The notes beneath the pieces were generated by a model. That model was given only the letters and a program-made list of their open reading frames with translations, was not told where the DNA came from and searched no databases. This document shows, in pieces, positions 55,676-64,000 of a stretch of 64,000 nucleotides of DNA (its first letter is position 1; every line of letters begins with the position of its first letter). The position numbers were made by a program, and so were the translations under genes. This DNA comes from Candidatus Methylacidithermus pantelleriae (lineage in GTDB: Bacteria > Verrucomicrobiota > Verrucomicrobiia > Methylacidiphilales > Methylacidiphilaceae), in assembly GCF_905250085.1 (NCBI RefSeq), contig NZ_CAJNOB010000045.1, positions 62,001 through 126,000 on the forward strand. The letters run 5' to 3'.

Positions 55676-57079
55676 ATGCGCTGGCCTCTTCGCAAGGAAA
55701 AAATTAGGTCACGCTCGCAGCCCTGGCTAAGGGCAAAGGAGAGCCATAGCCTTCCCGAAGTTTTTGGAAGCGTTCCAGTCCCCACGGAACCTTCCTTTTG
55801 GGCCAAGCTTCTTGCCTTTGCAGGGCCTGGGTATTTGGTAGCGGTGGGATACATGGATCCCGGCAACTGGGCCACCGATCTTTCCGGCGGCGCAAAGTTT
55901 GGATACGAGCTTCTATGCGTGATTTTTCTTTCCAACCTCACGGCCATGGTGCTCCAGCACCTGGCTTTGAAGTTGGGAATTGCAGGCGAAAGGGATTTGG
56001 CTCAAGCTTGCCGGGATGCTTACCCAGACGGCGTCGTTATTTTCCTTTGGATCCTATGCGAGATTGCCATTGCGGCATGTGACCTGGCTGAGGTTGTGGG
56101 CTCAGCGATAGCCCTGCAGCTTTTATTTGGGCTTCCGCTGGTGTGGGGTTGCTTGCTCACGGCTCTTGATGTCCTGGCAGTGCTCTACCTGCAACACCGA
56201 GGGTTTCGCTATCTGGAGATTTGTGTGGTTGCCCTGATTCTGGTGATTGGCGGTTGTTTTGCTGCCGAACTCTCCTTGTCTCGGCCTGATTGGATGGGCA
56301 TCGTGAGGGGGCTTGTCCCGCATCCCAAAATCCTCACAAATCCACAGATGCTCTACGTCTCCATCGGGATTTTGGGTGCAACAGTCATGCCGCACAACCT
56401 GTACCTTCACTCTGCGATCGTCCAGACGCGTCAATATCAGCCTACTTCAGAAGGAAAACGGGAAGCGATTCGGTATGCGACGTTCGATTCGACGCTAGCG
56501 CTTGGGATCGCTTTCTTCATTAACGCAGCGATCTTGATTCTTTCCGCCGCGGTTTTTCATCGATCCGGGCGATCTGAAGTAGGGGAGATTCAGGAAGCCT
56601 ATCGCCTTCTCTCACCTTTGTTGGGGAACCCGCTGGCCAGCATTCTTTTTGCCTTAGCCCTTTTAGCTTCGGGCCAAAACTCGACTTTGACCGGAACGCT
56701 CGCCGGTCAGGTGGTGATGGAAGGCTTTCTATCCCTCAAGCTTCGACCGGCGGTGCGAAGGATTTTGACACGCGCTCTTGCGATTCTGCCCGCAGTCGCA
56801 GTGATTGGCTATTTTGGCGAAGAGAAGACCACGGACCTTCTGGTTGCAAGCCAAGTGGTTTTAAGCGCGCAGTTGGGTTTTGCCGTTTGGCCCCTGGTGC
56901 GGTTTACGAGCGATCCTGCCAAGGTTGGGATTTTTGCCAATCCCCGCTGGCTTTCTTTGATTGCCTGGTTTATTACCTGGATGATTATTCTTTGTAATGG
57001 GAAGCTTCTAGCGGATATTCTTCTCCCGGTTTCTCTCCGCAACGAGCTCTACCACTTTCTGCACATCCCGATTTCTTAA
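55676..57079 (+). CDS. mntH: NRAMP-family Mn2+/divalent metal transporter
   Basis: This 467-residue, 11-helix transporter has VGYMDPGNWATDLSGGAKFG with the metal-binding Asp and Asn of DPGN (helix 1), and TVMPHNLYLHSAIVQTR with the second conserved stretch (MPHNLYLHS, helix 6). Both are diagnostic for NRAMP. ATG 55676 fits; the frame is open to TTG 55628. It imports Mn2+, Fe2+ or related ions driven by protons. The 3' end overlaps by 4 bp a convergent hypothetical gene on the other strand. A degraded copy of its 5' part is at 61905-62000. Confidence 0.96.
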   Translation: MRWPLRKEKIRSRSQPWLRAKESHSLPEVFGSVPVPTEPSFWAKLLAFAGPGYLVAVGYMDPGNWATDLSGGAKFGYELLCVIFLSNLTAMVLQHLALKLGIAGERDLAQACRDAYPDGVVIFLWILCEIAIAACDLAEVVGSAIALQLLFGLPLVWGCLLTALDVLAVLYLQHRGFRYLEICVVALILVIGGCFAAELSLSRPDWMGIVRGLVPHPKILTNPQMLYVSIGILGATVMPHNLYLHSAIVQTRQYQPTSEGKREAIRYATFDSTLALGIAFFINAAILILSAAVFHRSGRSEVGEIQEAYRLLSPLLGNPLASILFALALLASGQNSTLTGTLAGQVVMEGFLSLKLRPAVRRILTRALAILPAVAVIGYFGEEKTTDLLVASQVVLSAQLGFAVWPLVRFTSDPAKVGIFANPRWLSLIAWFITWMIILCNGKLLADILLPVSLRNELYHFLHIPIS

Positions 57080-57423
57080 TCGCGTTCGAAAAAAAGCCCG
57101 AGGGTGGAACGTGTCTCGGCCATGATCTCCCATGGTTTTTTAGCAACGCTCGACCAAGAGGCAAAGTCTAGGATTGGCAAGAGCAAGCGGAAATCTTGAT
57201 GGTCGTGCATCACCGTAACAGGAAATGCGATCCATTGTCTGGCTAAGTGGCTTTGCTCAAAAACCGCACACGCATACCAATCCTCTTTCGGCCATGGGTT
57301 GAGTGAGAACGCGGTCACCCCGAATGGATCCTCCTTTGCGTTAGCGTTCTTGGGGATGGCGGGCAGCTGAGCCCAACACAGACGATACCAGTAATTCTTA
57401 CGCAGTAGACCTCTGCCTGCCAT
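57076..57423 (-). CDS. Hypothetical protein, convergent with mntH
   Basis: This 115-residue protein has no family I recognise. ATG 57423 has GAGGAGGGA at five bases, an unusually good ribosome site. It is rich in aromatic residues (NYWYRLCWAQ, PWPKEDWYACAVFEQSHLAR, PWEIM) and has no signal peptide or membrane helix. Its stop overlaps mntH's stop by 4 bp in convergent orientation, which would make both transcripts overlap. The ribosome site argues for a real gene. Confidence 0.6.
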   Translation of the reverse strand: MAGRGLLRKNYWYRLCWAQLPAIPKNANAKEDPFGVTAFSLNPWPKEDWYACAVFEQSHLARQWIAFPVTVMHDHQDFRLLLPILDFASWSSVAKKPWEIMAETRSTLGLFFERD

Positions 57424-58333
57424 CCGTCCCTCCTCGCGGGTAGCCGTCCTTTGGCTTTCGGGAACGTCCCCAAGCCTATCCGCTACTGTGGATCCCTACC
57501 TCTAGCAGTCGAGCGATCGTTGCGAGAGCGGAGCGAGACAGAGCGGAAACTAACCCATGCACAAACGGCCATCTAGCTGCCGTCGATAGAAGACTCGAAC
57601 AGTACGACTGGGCAGTCTCCGCTGATCAAGTTTCTGGTAGGCTCTCTTATTTCCACTTAGTAACAACCAATGAGAGTGGTCGTTGTTGCCAGAGTATTGT
57701 CGCCAAACTGCGACGTGTTCCATTGCCAAAAAGCCGACCGTCACTGGAAACTCTTCTCACTCCCCAGGGTTAGAGGGGACGAACCCGGCCAGGGACAGCG
57801 CGCCCTGAATCTCCTGCAAAAAGGGAACAAAAGGGACAAGGATGGTCCAGCCAGTATGCTAACCAGGGAGTTTCTAGGGGCGGGCGATTTTCTTTCCATT
57901 CGGAAAGCACTCAACAGCGGTCTGAAGCTTTCGACCGCTACACCCGAAAGGACTACCGGAATAAGGGGAAGGCTATCCCAAAGCCATACAAGGATAAACG
58001 CTTCGTTCCGCTCGTAGAGACAGCGCAAGCGATCTTTTTTCCGACGAAAACACGTTGCGGTTCGGATGGATCGAGCGTGGCTTTTCTCAGCTCATTTTCC
58101 GGCGGTCCGGACCACTGGTTACGGAAACGGACTTCATGGAGAGGCATGGACGGGCACCCATAACGAGCTTGACCTTTTTCAAAGACATGGCATTTCGCAA
58201 CCGAAGGTCTGGAGCTATCCGAGAAGCAAGCTGCCGTGATTTTTAGCAGAAACACATCGAGTCGCCGGTCGTCACCGACTCGCGCAAGATTGGCTTTCTC
58301 AGGCAGCTATGTGGCTTTGAAAGGACGGGTCTT
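57424..58333. other. Region upstream of the patatin gene
   Basis: The part at about 57660-58260 has coding-like text in two or three changing frames (SYPRNKGKAIPKPYKDKRF-like near 57970, IERGFSQLIFRRSGPLVTET near 58066) that does not form a gene. It may be a decayed gene of unknown kind; I did not recognise its family. Confidence 0.4.
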
Positions 58334-59581
58334 TTGCGCCACCAGGGTCAGTCTATCTTCCGGATCCTTTCTTTAGATGGGGGTGGAGTCTGGGGAGTGG
58401 TCCTAGCTATGGCCCTAGGAAGGCTTTTCGGAAAGGACACACCGGGACACGAGATTCTCCGCGTATTTGATCTGGCCGCTGGAACTTCGACCGGGAGTCT
58501 CGTTCTTGCAGGACTGCTGGAGAACATGACGCCGGCTAAGATCCAGAATCTCTTTCTGGATGAAAGAACCCGCCGGAACTTTTTTGCCCCAACACAAAAC
58601 CTTTTCTACCGGCTTTTGTCCTTTCTTGGCTTCATCCCTCGCTACCAAGAAAAAGGAAAAGCAAGGGCGATCCGAGAGCTTCTTCCGGGGTTGAAGACAC
58701 GAATCCTGGCAGAAGCGGCTGCCTTAGTGCCCCGTCCCAACAGCAAAGCTCCGCTTCATCTCTTAGTAATTGCCTTTGACTATGACCGAAATGTGGCCGC
58801 TTTCTTTCGATCGAAAGTAACGCGTTCGCCGGGTTGGGGTTCAGGAGGGGAAAGCGACTTTTCGGTTGCTGAGGTTGTCGACGCCTCGACGACGGCTCCC
58901 GTGGCTTACTTCGATGCTCCAAGCCAGCTGTATTTGGAAAAGCGATGCATGCGCTTTTGGGATGGAGCAATGGGAGGATACAACAACCCAGTCCTGGCAG
59001 CGGTGACGGAAGCGATTGTGCTGGGAGCAAATCCACAAGAAATTGTTGCTTTAAGTCTTGGCACACGCCGTGTCGCTTTGCCTCCAGCTCCTGCTGGTGA
59101 AACCCGTTCGCCTCTGTTTCGCAACCCCACCCCAAGCGGGCTTCTTCAAGATGCTAGGAAAGCAGCCACGGTAATTCTGGATGATCCCCCTGATTCGGCT
59201 ACCTTTCTCGCTCACGTGCTAACCGGGGGCAGTCAAGGACTTTGGTCAGAGACGGATAGCCGAATCATTCGCATGTGCCCGATGATAAGCCCGGTTCTTA
59301 CTCCTGACGGGATCTGGAAGCCACCCGGGAATTTAGACGAAAAAGAATTTTCTATTCTGGCGCAGATGAGAATGGATGAACTAGCGCCCGCACATCTTCA
59401 AAGGATGGTTAACTATGCATCGCTCTGGATGGAGGATCTGGTCCCGAACCAGCCTGTCCGCATGGACTATGATAAGCTCGAATGTGAAATTGGCTATTCA
59501 AGCTTTCACGCTGCTTGGGATGCCTGGAAAAAAGCCATAAGCGAACCGCCGGCTATCTTTCGCGGCCCCTCCTTTTCCTAA
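58334..59581 (+). CDS. Patatin-like phospholipase
   Basis: This 415-residue serine lipase has the oxyanion hole ILSLDGGGVWGVVLAMALGR (DGGGxxG, about residues 13-32). The nucleophile elbow is AAGTSTGSLVL (GxSxG, Ser in GTSTG, about residue 50), and the catalytic-dyad Asp is in FWDGAMGGYNNP (DG, about residue 213). These three motifs are all present, so the enzyme should be active on acyl-ester lipids. There is no signal peptide. TTG 58334 has AAAGGA nine bases upstream. Related patatin domains include CapV effectors of CBASS, but no CD-NTase is adjacent, so a defence role is speculation. Confidence 0.9.
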   Translation: MRHQGQSIFRILSLDGGGVWGVVLAMALGRLFGKDTPGHEILRVFDLAAGTSTGSLVLAGLLENMTPAKIQNLFLDERTRRNFFAPTQNLFYRLLSFLGFIPRYQEKGKARAIRELLPGLKTRILAEAAALVPRPNSKAPLHLLVIAFDYDRNVAAFFRSKVTRSPGWGSGGESDFSVAEVVDASTTAPVAYFDAPSQLYLEKRCMRFWDGAMGGYNNPVLAAVTEAIVLGANPQEIVALSLGTRRVALPPAPAGETRSPLFRNPTPSGLLQDARKAATVILDDPPDSATFLAHVLTGGSQGLWSETDSRIIRMCPMISPVLTPDGIWKPPGNLDEKEFSILAQMRMDELAPAHLQRMVNYASLWMEDLVPNQPVRMDYDKLECEIGYSSFHAAWDAWKKAISEPPAIFRGPSFS

Positions 59582-60217
59582 TCTTCGCTCATCTGGAAGG
59601 ACGACCCTAGGAGCATGCAGGAACCGGCGAAACGTCACGTGTCTTTCAAAGGAGGCTGTAGGAACACCCGTCCTTTTTTGAGGGAACGGCAATACGATCG
59701 TTGTTCCTTGGAAGTACAACTCTCTCCTTGACCATTCCCGAATGTGAAGGCTTATGAGCTCCCCAAAAACCCTACCAGCCGTTCCTATAGAGCAGCTCTT
59801 CGACGATAACGAGTCGCGCTGCCAGAGCGGCTTTGAGCCTCGGACAAGACGCCGGAAAGCCTACAGGATGGATATCCTTTTAGGCAAGACGGCGGTTGGT
59901 TGCGGGAGTCCATTAGGGCAAGGCTCAAACGAACCATGCATCGGATTACCATTGATTTGTAGCTCGAGCAAACCGAAGTCTGAGGCTCGCCAACATTGAG
60001 CAAGAAAAGCCTTTTCAAGCCGGCTTGAGTTTCGCTAGCGAACCCTGGAGCAACACGAGTCGGACATATAGCCCAAACGAAAGACAGCTGGGTAATTTGT
60101 CCGGGCCATTCTTTTTCAATAGCTTGCCGATGCGCGGATGCTGGGAAGAGTTTTCTTTCTTTCGGGGCAATGGCGACGATGGCCAGTCTCTGGAGTCTTG
60201 GCAAACGAAAGGAGAGC
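59582..60217. other. Region between patatin and SIMPL genes
   Basis: No gene is supported in these 636 bases. Frames at 59754-59999 (+) and 59785-60204 (-) overlap and lack family resemblance. Confidence 0.4.
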
Positions 60218-60922
60218 TTATGGCCCCGGCGGTTTGAGATCGAACTGAACCTTGACTTGAGCCTCGTAGCGGATAAGGCCCACCTCTAATCCCGACATTT
60301 CGTTGCTCGATGCTGCTAGCGGAGCGGCCCCAAGTACTACAGGCTGCGGGCTCTCAGCGGTACTGACCACTCGTGCCAGGCCCAGTCGGAGACCGAGTGC
60401 TTGCGCAAGGGTTTGGGCATTGGTTTCGGCGTCGCGCGCGGCAGCAGCTAAAGCTTCCCTGCGCAACGCAGAAGCTCGAGAGGACTCAAAGTGGGGATCC
60501 TCGATACGGTTGATGCCTGCCTGCTTGGCGGCTTCAAGAAGAGCTCCGAGCTTGGATAAGTCCTGGAGTAAAATTTCGATCGGATGTGTAGCCTGGTAGC
60601 CGAGGAAGCGCCGCGGCTTGTCGCTTTCGTCGTATTGAGCTCTGAGGGTGATCGCCGCGGAACGGATCTCTCGCTCTCCCACACCCAAGGCCCGCGCTCG
60701 AGCGACAAACTCGCTAGCGACTCGATTCACTGCAGAGAGAGCTTGGCCAGGGTTGAGGTCCGTAGCCATGGCTGCCATTCTTAGTAGCACTCGGTCTGGG
60801 ACCACACTCACTTCACCGTGACCCCAGACGGTAATGCCTGGGAGAGGGAGCGTATCACTGCCCCGGGTAATACTGGCCGTTAAGAGACTGGCAAGGACAA
60901 ACCCTCGTACGAAAGCTTGCAT
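60218..60922 (-). CDS. SIMPL (DUF541) domain protein, secreted
   Basis: This 234-residue protein has a signal peptide (MQAFVRGFVLASLLTASI) and a SIMPL domain with ITVWGHGEVSVVPDRVLLRM (first strand-turn), ALGVGEREIRSAAITLRAQY and ARDAETNAQTLAQALGLRLG (the typical A..D A...A..LA..LGL helix). SIMPL proteins are periplasmic or outer-membrane associated and bind or are near IRAK-like partners in eukaryotes; in bacteria the role is unknown, with oxidative-stress links for E. coli YggE. ATG 60922 gives a good signal peptide; the frame runs on to 60982. The end of a second, decayed SIMPL gene lies at 63833-64000. Confidence 0.85.
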   Translation of the reverse strand: MQAFVRGFVLASLLTASITRGSDTLPLPGITVWGHGEVSVVPDRVLLRMAAMATDLNPGQALSAVNRVASEFVARARALGVGEREIRSAAITLRAQYDESDKPRRFLGYQATHPIEILLQDLSKLGALLEAAKQAGINRIEDPHFESSRASALRREALAAAARDAETNAQTLAQALGLRLGLARVVSTAESPQPVVLGAAPLAASSNEMSGLEVGLIRYEAQVKVQFDLKPPGP

Positions 60923-61460
60923 AGAATTGTAAGCGTACCCAAAAGATCCTTTATCGTAGGGAGACCTTGCGCCCCAGGTCAAGCTCCTGCTCAGCTCGAA
61001 ACTCGCAACTAGGCCGGGATTGTCAACACTGGTGTGGTTTTCCCTGGGAGATCTCTGGTTTTTTAAGTAGTATAGGCCTTCCTGGCGGGTTGAGTCGGAG
61101 TTATCCCGTTACCACCTTTTCTGCGGCCTGCTTGGTAGCTGTAAGGGCTGCATCGCATCCTTTTAAGGAGAATAGCTTAGCTTCCAGCATGCGGAAGCGG
61201 AAAACTCCTTGCGTTGGCGCCCTCGGTGGCATGCTCATTCAGGCAGCTAATGCAAAGCACCGTCCTCATCCAAGTCCCCGATCTGAACTTTCCCTACGCG
61301 TACGATGGCAGCCTCAAAGTTACTGGAAGAACCGGCCGCTTTTCTTTTTCGGTCATGCAGTAGGAGATCCGTATTACCCTTTGCCGGGCTACGCTGAGGA
61401 AACTTTCGGTGGATCGACTTCGTTGGAAAGCCGAGGGTTCGATACGTCACATACAGGGGA
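60923..61460. other. Intergenic region upstream of IS607 copy C
   Basis: No gene is supported in these 538 bases. Short frames at 60967-61509 (+) and 61247-61507 (-) overlap each other. Confidence 0.4.
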
Positions 61461-61900
61461 GTGTTGCCAACAGCAAAAAATAGAGGGATACACAAGAGGA
61501 TGTTCATAACAGCATATCCAAATGAAGTTAAGTGCGTCGACCAAGTGGCAGGGTGTTGGCTACAAGACGGCTCGGCGGATGCGGAAGGGAGGGCGTTTGC
61601 CTGTTCCTGCAGAAGAGTTGCGTACTGGAACGGTGATTGTTCATTCGGAACTCTTCACAGCTTGATCGGGTGGCCCTCTACGCGCGGCTGTGCAGGCGAC
61701 GATCCAAAAGCAGATTCAGACGCGGAATTGGCTTGGGTTTTCCAAGTTCGCTCTCAAGCAAACTGTTGCGGATCGTCAAAGCCCTCAAGGAGATCGGCTC
61801 CTGAATGAACAGCGATCGCAGAGGGCTCGTCGGGCAGATAGAGGTTCCCAAGGTCGGCGTCATTCCGGTCGAGCTCTTGGTAGTGGCCGGGACCATGATG
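61461..61900 (+). mobile_element. IS607-type remnant (copy C), left end and part of tnpA
   Basis: GTGTTGCCAACAGC (61461-61474), then ACACAAGAGGATGTTCA (61490-61506) and CAGCATATCCAAATGAAGTT match the other left ends. VAGCWLQDGSADAEGRAFAC and VALYARLCRRRSKSRFRRG-like text follow, from a broken tnpA. The tnpA text stops near 61880 at VGVIPVELLVVAG and directly joins the decayed mntH fragment, so recombination or deletion has fused the two. Confidence 0.65.
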
Positions 61901-61904
61901 TCAT

Positions 61905-62000
61905 TTTTCCTTCGAAGCGGCCAGCGCTTAACGACACAAAAAGCACGAGCGATCCTCCGAACGGGCCCGTTTTTCAAACATTGTTTGCTCTTCACAACTC
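61905..62000 (-). pseudogene. mntH 5'-end fragment (decayed duplicate)
   Basis: On the minus strand the sequence has GCAAACAATG and the block ending TTTTTGTGTCGTTAAGCGC then TGGCCGCTTCGAAGGAAAAA. This matches 55608-55700 upstream of and inside mntH (CAAACAATG, TTTTGTGTCTTTATGCGC, TGGCCTCTTCGCAAGG). The ATG has become AAG. Only the leader and first codons are copied. Confidence 0.7.
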
Positions 62001-62107
62001 AAGTTTCCTGCTGGATCATTGGCCAACCGCGGAGATCTTGTGGACCCAGGAGTCAAAGAAGCCGGGCAGCCTTGGGAAACAGGTTGCGCTCACAGAAGGA
62101 AAACTCT

Positions 62108-62469
62108 TTAACCCAGATACAAAGCCAGGAAAAAACCGGTTCCCGCTAAAAGAAAACCAAAGGCGCTCTCCCAGATAAGGAAACGCGACTCTTCCCAATG
62201 AGGGCTATCAATCGGCCTTTCACGTACCAATAGCGAATTGTTGCAAAGTCGATCGTGAAAGCTCCTAGAAGCAGGAAGGCGAAACCGAAGGGAGCAGCAC
62301 CTCGCTATCCCAGTTCCAGAGGTTTTCCCGTAGTTTCGTGAGGGAGCACATGGACAAAGATCGTGTATCGTTCGAAGAGGAACCCGAAAGCTATAATTCC
62401 GATAGCGGTCCGAGCCCACGCAAGAAAGCTTTGCTCATTCGCCGAGTGATCGCCAAAGTGCTTTTTCAC
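62108..62469 (-). pseudogene. DUF202 gene, decayed inverted duplicate
   Basis: Reading the minus strand from GTG 62469, the text VKKHFGDHSANEQSFLAWAR, then TAIGIIAFGFLFERYTIFVH, is closely similar to the intact DUF202 protein at 55119. An in-frame TAG sits at 62305-62307 (after TGKPLELG), and a later frameshift is near 62205 (before PIDSPHWEESRFLIWESAFG). The leader, GGTGCTTTATCAAAGGA, is conserved too. Two lesions make it non-functional. Confidence 0.85.
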
Positions 62470-62913
62470 GGGTTTGGGTCCTTTGATAAAGCACCCGTTT
62501 TAAAAAGTTTTCGATTTTCTTAAAAAAAACGGTTGTCCTGCTCTTGGAGGATAGGAGGGCGCTTCCGAACGTTGGAAGATCGGACTTCTCAGGGATCGGT
62601 AGGATGTTTCATGTGTCCTTGCTCTTTTTTGTCAAGCGAAGAGCTCCTTTCCATAACCTTGCGATTAGAGCTCTTTCGAAAGCACTCTTTCTGCCTTTGG
62701 GAGGGCTTGGTGCCGGAAAGAAAGAAAAAAGAGGGATCTCTTTGGGAAAAACCCCTCCGCTTCTCCTCCGGAGAACGGGTTATGGAGACAAGGTCTATCT
62801 TCTGCTTGCCTGTCTCCTGTCTCATGGTCACACCGAACTTGCCTACGGAAAAAAGAGAGCCTAAGTGAATCCCGCTAAAGGTTCCAGCCAAGCCGTACAA
62901 AGGAGGAGAAATA
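62470..62913. other. Region between the decayed DUF202 gene and cynS
   Basis: These 444 bases contain the conserved DUF202 leader (about 62475-62510) at one end and must hold the cynS promoter at the other. AGGAGG occurs at 62901-62906, eight bases before the cynS start. No CynR-type regulator gene is nearby. Confidence 0.5.
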
Positions 62914-63357
62914 ATGAATCGGCTCGAGCTAACGTCAATGATTCTAGAAGCCAAGCGGCGTAAGGGGCTGCGCTGGATTGACCTGGCGAAAGCAATTGGG
63001 AAAAGCAGAGAGTGGACAGCCGCGGCCCTATTAGGGCAAATGCCCCTAAGCGAAGACGACGCAAAGAGAATAGGCCAGCTCCTTGATTTGCCCGCTGAAG
63101 CGGTGGAGCAGTTACAATGGATCCCGTATCGAGGTGCTGGGACTCCCCAAGTCCCTACGGATCCGGTTCTCTACAGGTTTTATGAAATTCTTCTGGTTTA
63201 CGGGCCGGCACTCCGCGCCTTAATCCACGAGGATTTTGGCGACGGAATCATGAGCGCGATTGATTTCCAAATCAAAGTGGAGCGGGTGCCGCATCCGGAG
63301 GGCGATCGAGTTCGAATCACTTTGGACGGCAAATTTTTGCCGTACCGTGTTTTCTAG
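62914..63357 (+). CDS. cynS: Cyanate hydratase (cyanase)
   Basis: Cyanase (147 aa) turns cyanate and bicarbonate into ammonia and CO2, working as a decamer. Its two parts are visible: a helix-turn-helix-like domain (about residues 1-75, LTSMILEAKRRKGLRWIDLA, KSREWTAAALLGQMPLSEDD) and the catalytic domain with DPVLYRFYEILLVYGPAL (active-site Arg and Glu) and FGDGIMSAIDFQIKV (active-site Ser). All three catalytic residues are present. ATG 62914 has AGGAGG eight bases upstream. The gene stands alone amid decayed sequence, so it supplies ammonium from cyanate and detoxifies it. Confidence 0.97.
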   Translation: MNRLELTSMILEAKRRKGLRWIDLAKAIGKSREWTAAALLGQMPLSEDDAKRIGQLLDLPAEAVEQLQWIPYRGAGTPQVPTDPVLYRFYEILLVYGPALRALIHEDFGDGIMSAIDFQIKVERVPHPEGDRVRITLDGKFLPYRVF

Positions 63358-63832
63358 GCCGGTGGGTTTTTGGATGAGATAGGCGGAGAGACGTTGGCTT
63401 AGTCGCTGACCTTTTTATGGAAAGACGGCGACCGGACCTTCAAAACCAGGGTTACGACCGACCCGGGTTTTCAGCGATTGAGAGCTTCCCTTGCCAATGC
63501 GACGGTAGAGGATCCTCTGCTCATCGATCCTTTTTCTAGGCCGTGGAGAAGAGGCAATGCTTTTTACAAGCTCACCGACTGCCACGTTAAGAGTTCCGAT
63601 TCCCCACTCAGGAGGAAAAGTATTCTTACTTGAAAGATTACCGAACCGCCGGTAAAGAACTCAAGGAAGTATGATTTGCTCTTTTGCATCTTGGCCGCGT
63701 CTCACGCGACGGGGGAGGTCTTCCAAGCGCTGGTTGATCAGTTGGCTTCGATGAATTGAAGGTAGATTTTCGCCGTTGTGGGCAAACTCTATGGGTAAGA
63801 GTACCTGCGTCGAAGCGAACCGAAAGCAAACC
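63358..63832. other. Region downstream of cynS
   Basis: No gene is supported in these 475 bases. Two overlapping minus-strand frames (63638-63858) cover the sequence behind the decayed SIMPL end. Confidence 0.4.
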
Positions 63833-64000
63833 TCATGGTCCTGGCGGCTTAAGATCAAACTGTACCCTGACCCTGGTCTAGTAGCGGTTTAGACCTTCTT
63901 CCAATCCGGATGTTTCGTTGCTCGGTTGTGCCGTCCGTGTGGGGGCTAGCAGAACAAGCTGCGCGGTTTCAACGGTAGTGATCACTCGGTCAAGAGCCAA
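63833..64000 (-). pseudogene. 3' end of a decayed second SIMPL gene (partial)
   Basis: The last 56 codons up to TGA 63833-63835 read LDRVITTVETAQLVLLAPTR, then SNETSGLEEGLNRY, a TAG stop (63878-63880), and VRVQFDLKPPGP. The SIMPL gene at 60218 ends ARVVSTAESPQPVVLGAAPL, SNEMSGLEVGLIRY, EAQVKVQFDLKPPGP, so this is a paralogue with an internal stop. The upstream part is outside the window. Confidence 0.85.

Noticed and set aside
58334-59581. Patatin as a CBASS effector (CapV)
   Set aside because: No CD-NTase or other CBASS gene within reach; only the common patatin motifs are shared.
1-64000. CRISPR array
   Set aside because: No regularly spaced short direct repeats with unique spacers were seen anywhere.

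Overview
The window is a chromosomal stretch of a bacterium with a moderately GC-rich genome and a simple housekeeping gene set: uvrB, pyrH, frr, tyrS, folC, sdhCAB, pstSCAB, ald, a polyprenyl synthase, glpK, glk and cynS. The overall look is closest to an acidophilic, methylotroph-like member of the Verrucomicrobiota (Methylacidiphilales type). Features behind this are the sdhC-A-B order with the large cytochrome-b SdhC, the very large TnpB-type proteins of the IS607 remnants, and many GTG/TTG starts. This placement is an inference from gene style, not a proven classification.

Layout. 0-11 kb: nrnA (cut by the window edge), a membrane protein of the site-2 protease fold that has lost both catalytic motifs, a PA0069-type radical SAM protein, uvrB-pyrH-frr, thiD and apaG (divergent, with overlapping start codons) and an RNA-recognition-motif protein. 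11-22 kb: tyrS, a tiny secreted Cys-rich peptide, a macro-domain protein, a CNNM/CorC-type membrane protein, folC and a HAD phosphatase, separated by two decayed IS607-type elements. 22-34 kb: sdhC, then a dead TnpB element, then sdhAB; an RDD protein; a complete pstSCAB set; ald; a DsrE-like small protein; and a (2E,6E)-farnesyl/geranylgeranyl diphosphate synthase. 35-39 kb: arsR with a shattered acr3 arsenite pump and a TnpB graveyard. 39-50 kb: two MFS transporters, an MBL-rhodanese protein, a cupin plus diiron ferritin-like pair, glpK, another dead TnpB gene, glk and thpR. 51-64 kb: a compact Ski2-like helicase, a secreted coiled-coil protein, a DUF202 membrane protein, mntH, a patatin lipase, a SIMPL-domain protein and cyanase, with a decayed inverted second copy of the DUF202-mntH locus and the end of a second, decayed SIMPL gene.

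The most interesting pattern is in the mobile DNA. Five copies of one left-end sequence recur: a TTGCCAAGAGC-like block, 13-15 bases, then an ACACATAA-like block, then GCTGTTCA. Two of them supply the last codons and stop of a resident gene. Three copies of one structured right end also recur, each with the same three stem-loops in the same order, and the third stem is kept while its bases change. The three-hairpin end overlaps the 3' end of the tnpB reading frame and is the natural candidate for a TnpB omega (guide) RNA. One copy stands alone, without its transposase. All TnpB and TnpA frames in the window are broken.

No rRNA, tRNA or CRISPR array was recognised by eye. Starts were chosen from Shine-Dalgarno spacing and family N-termini where possible.
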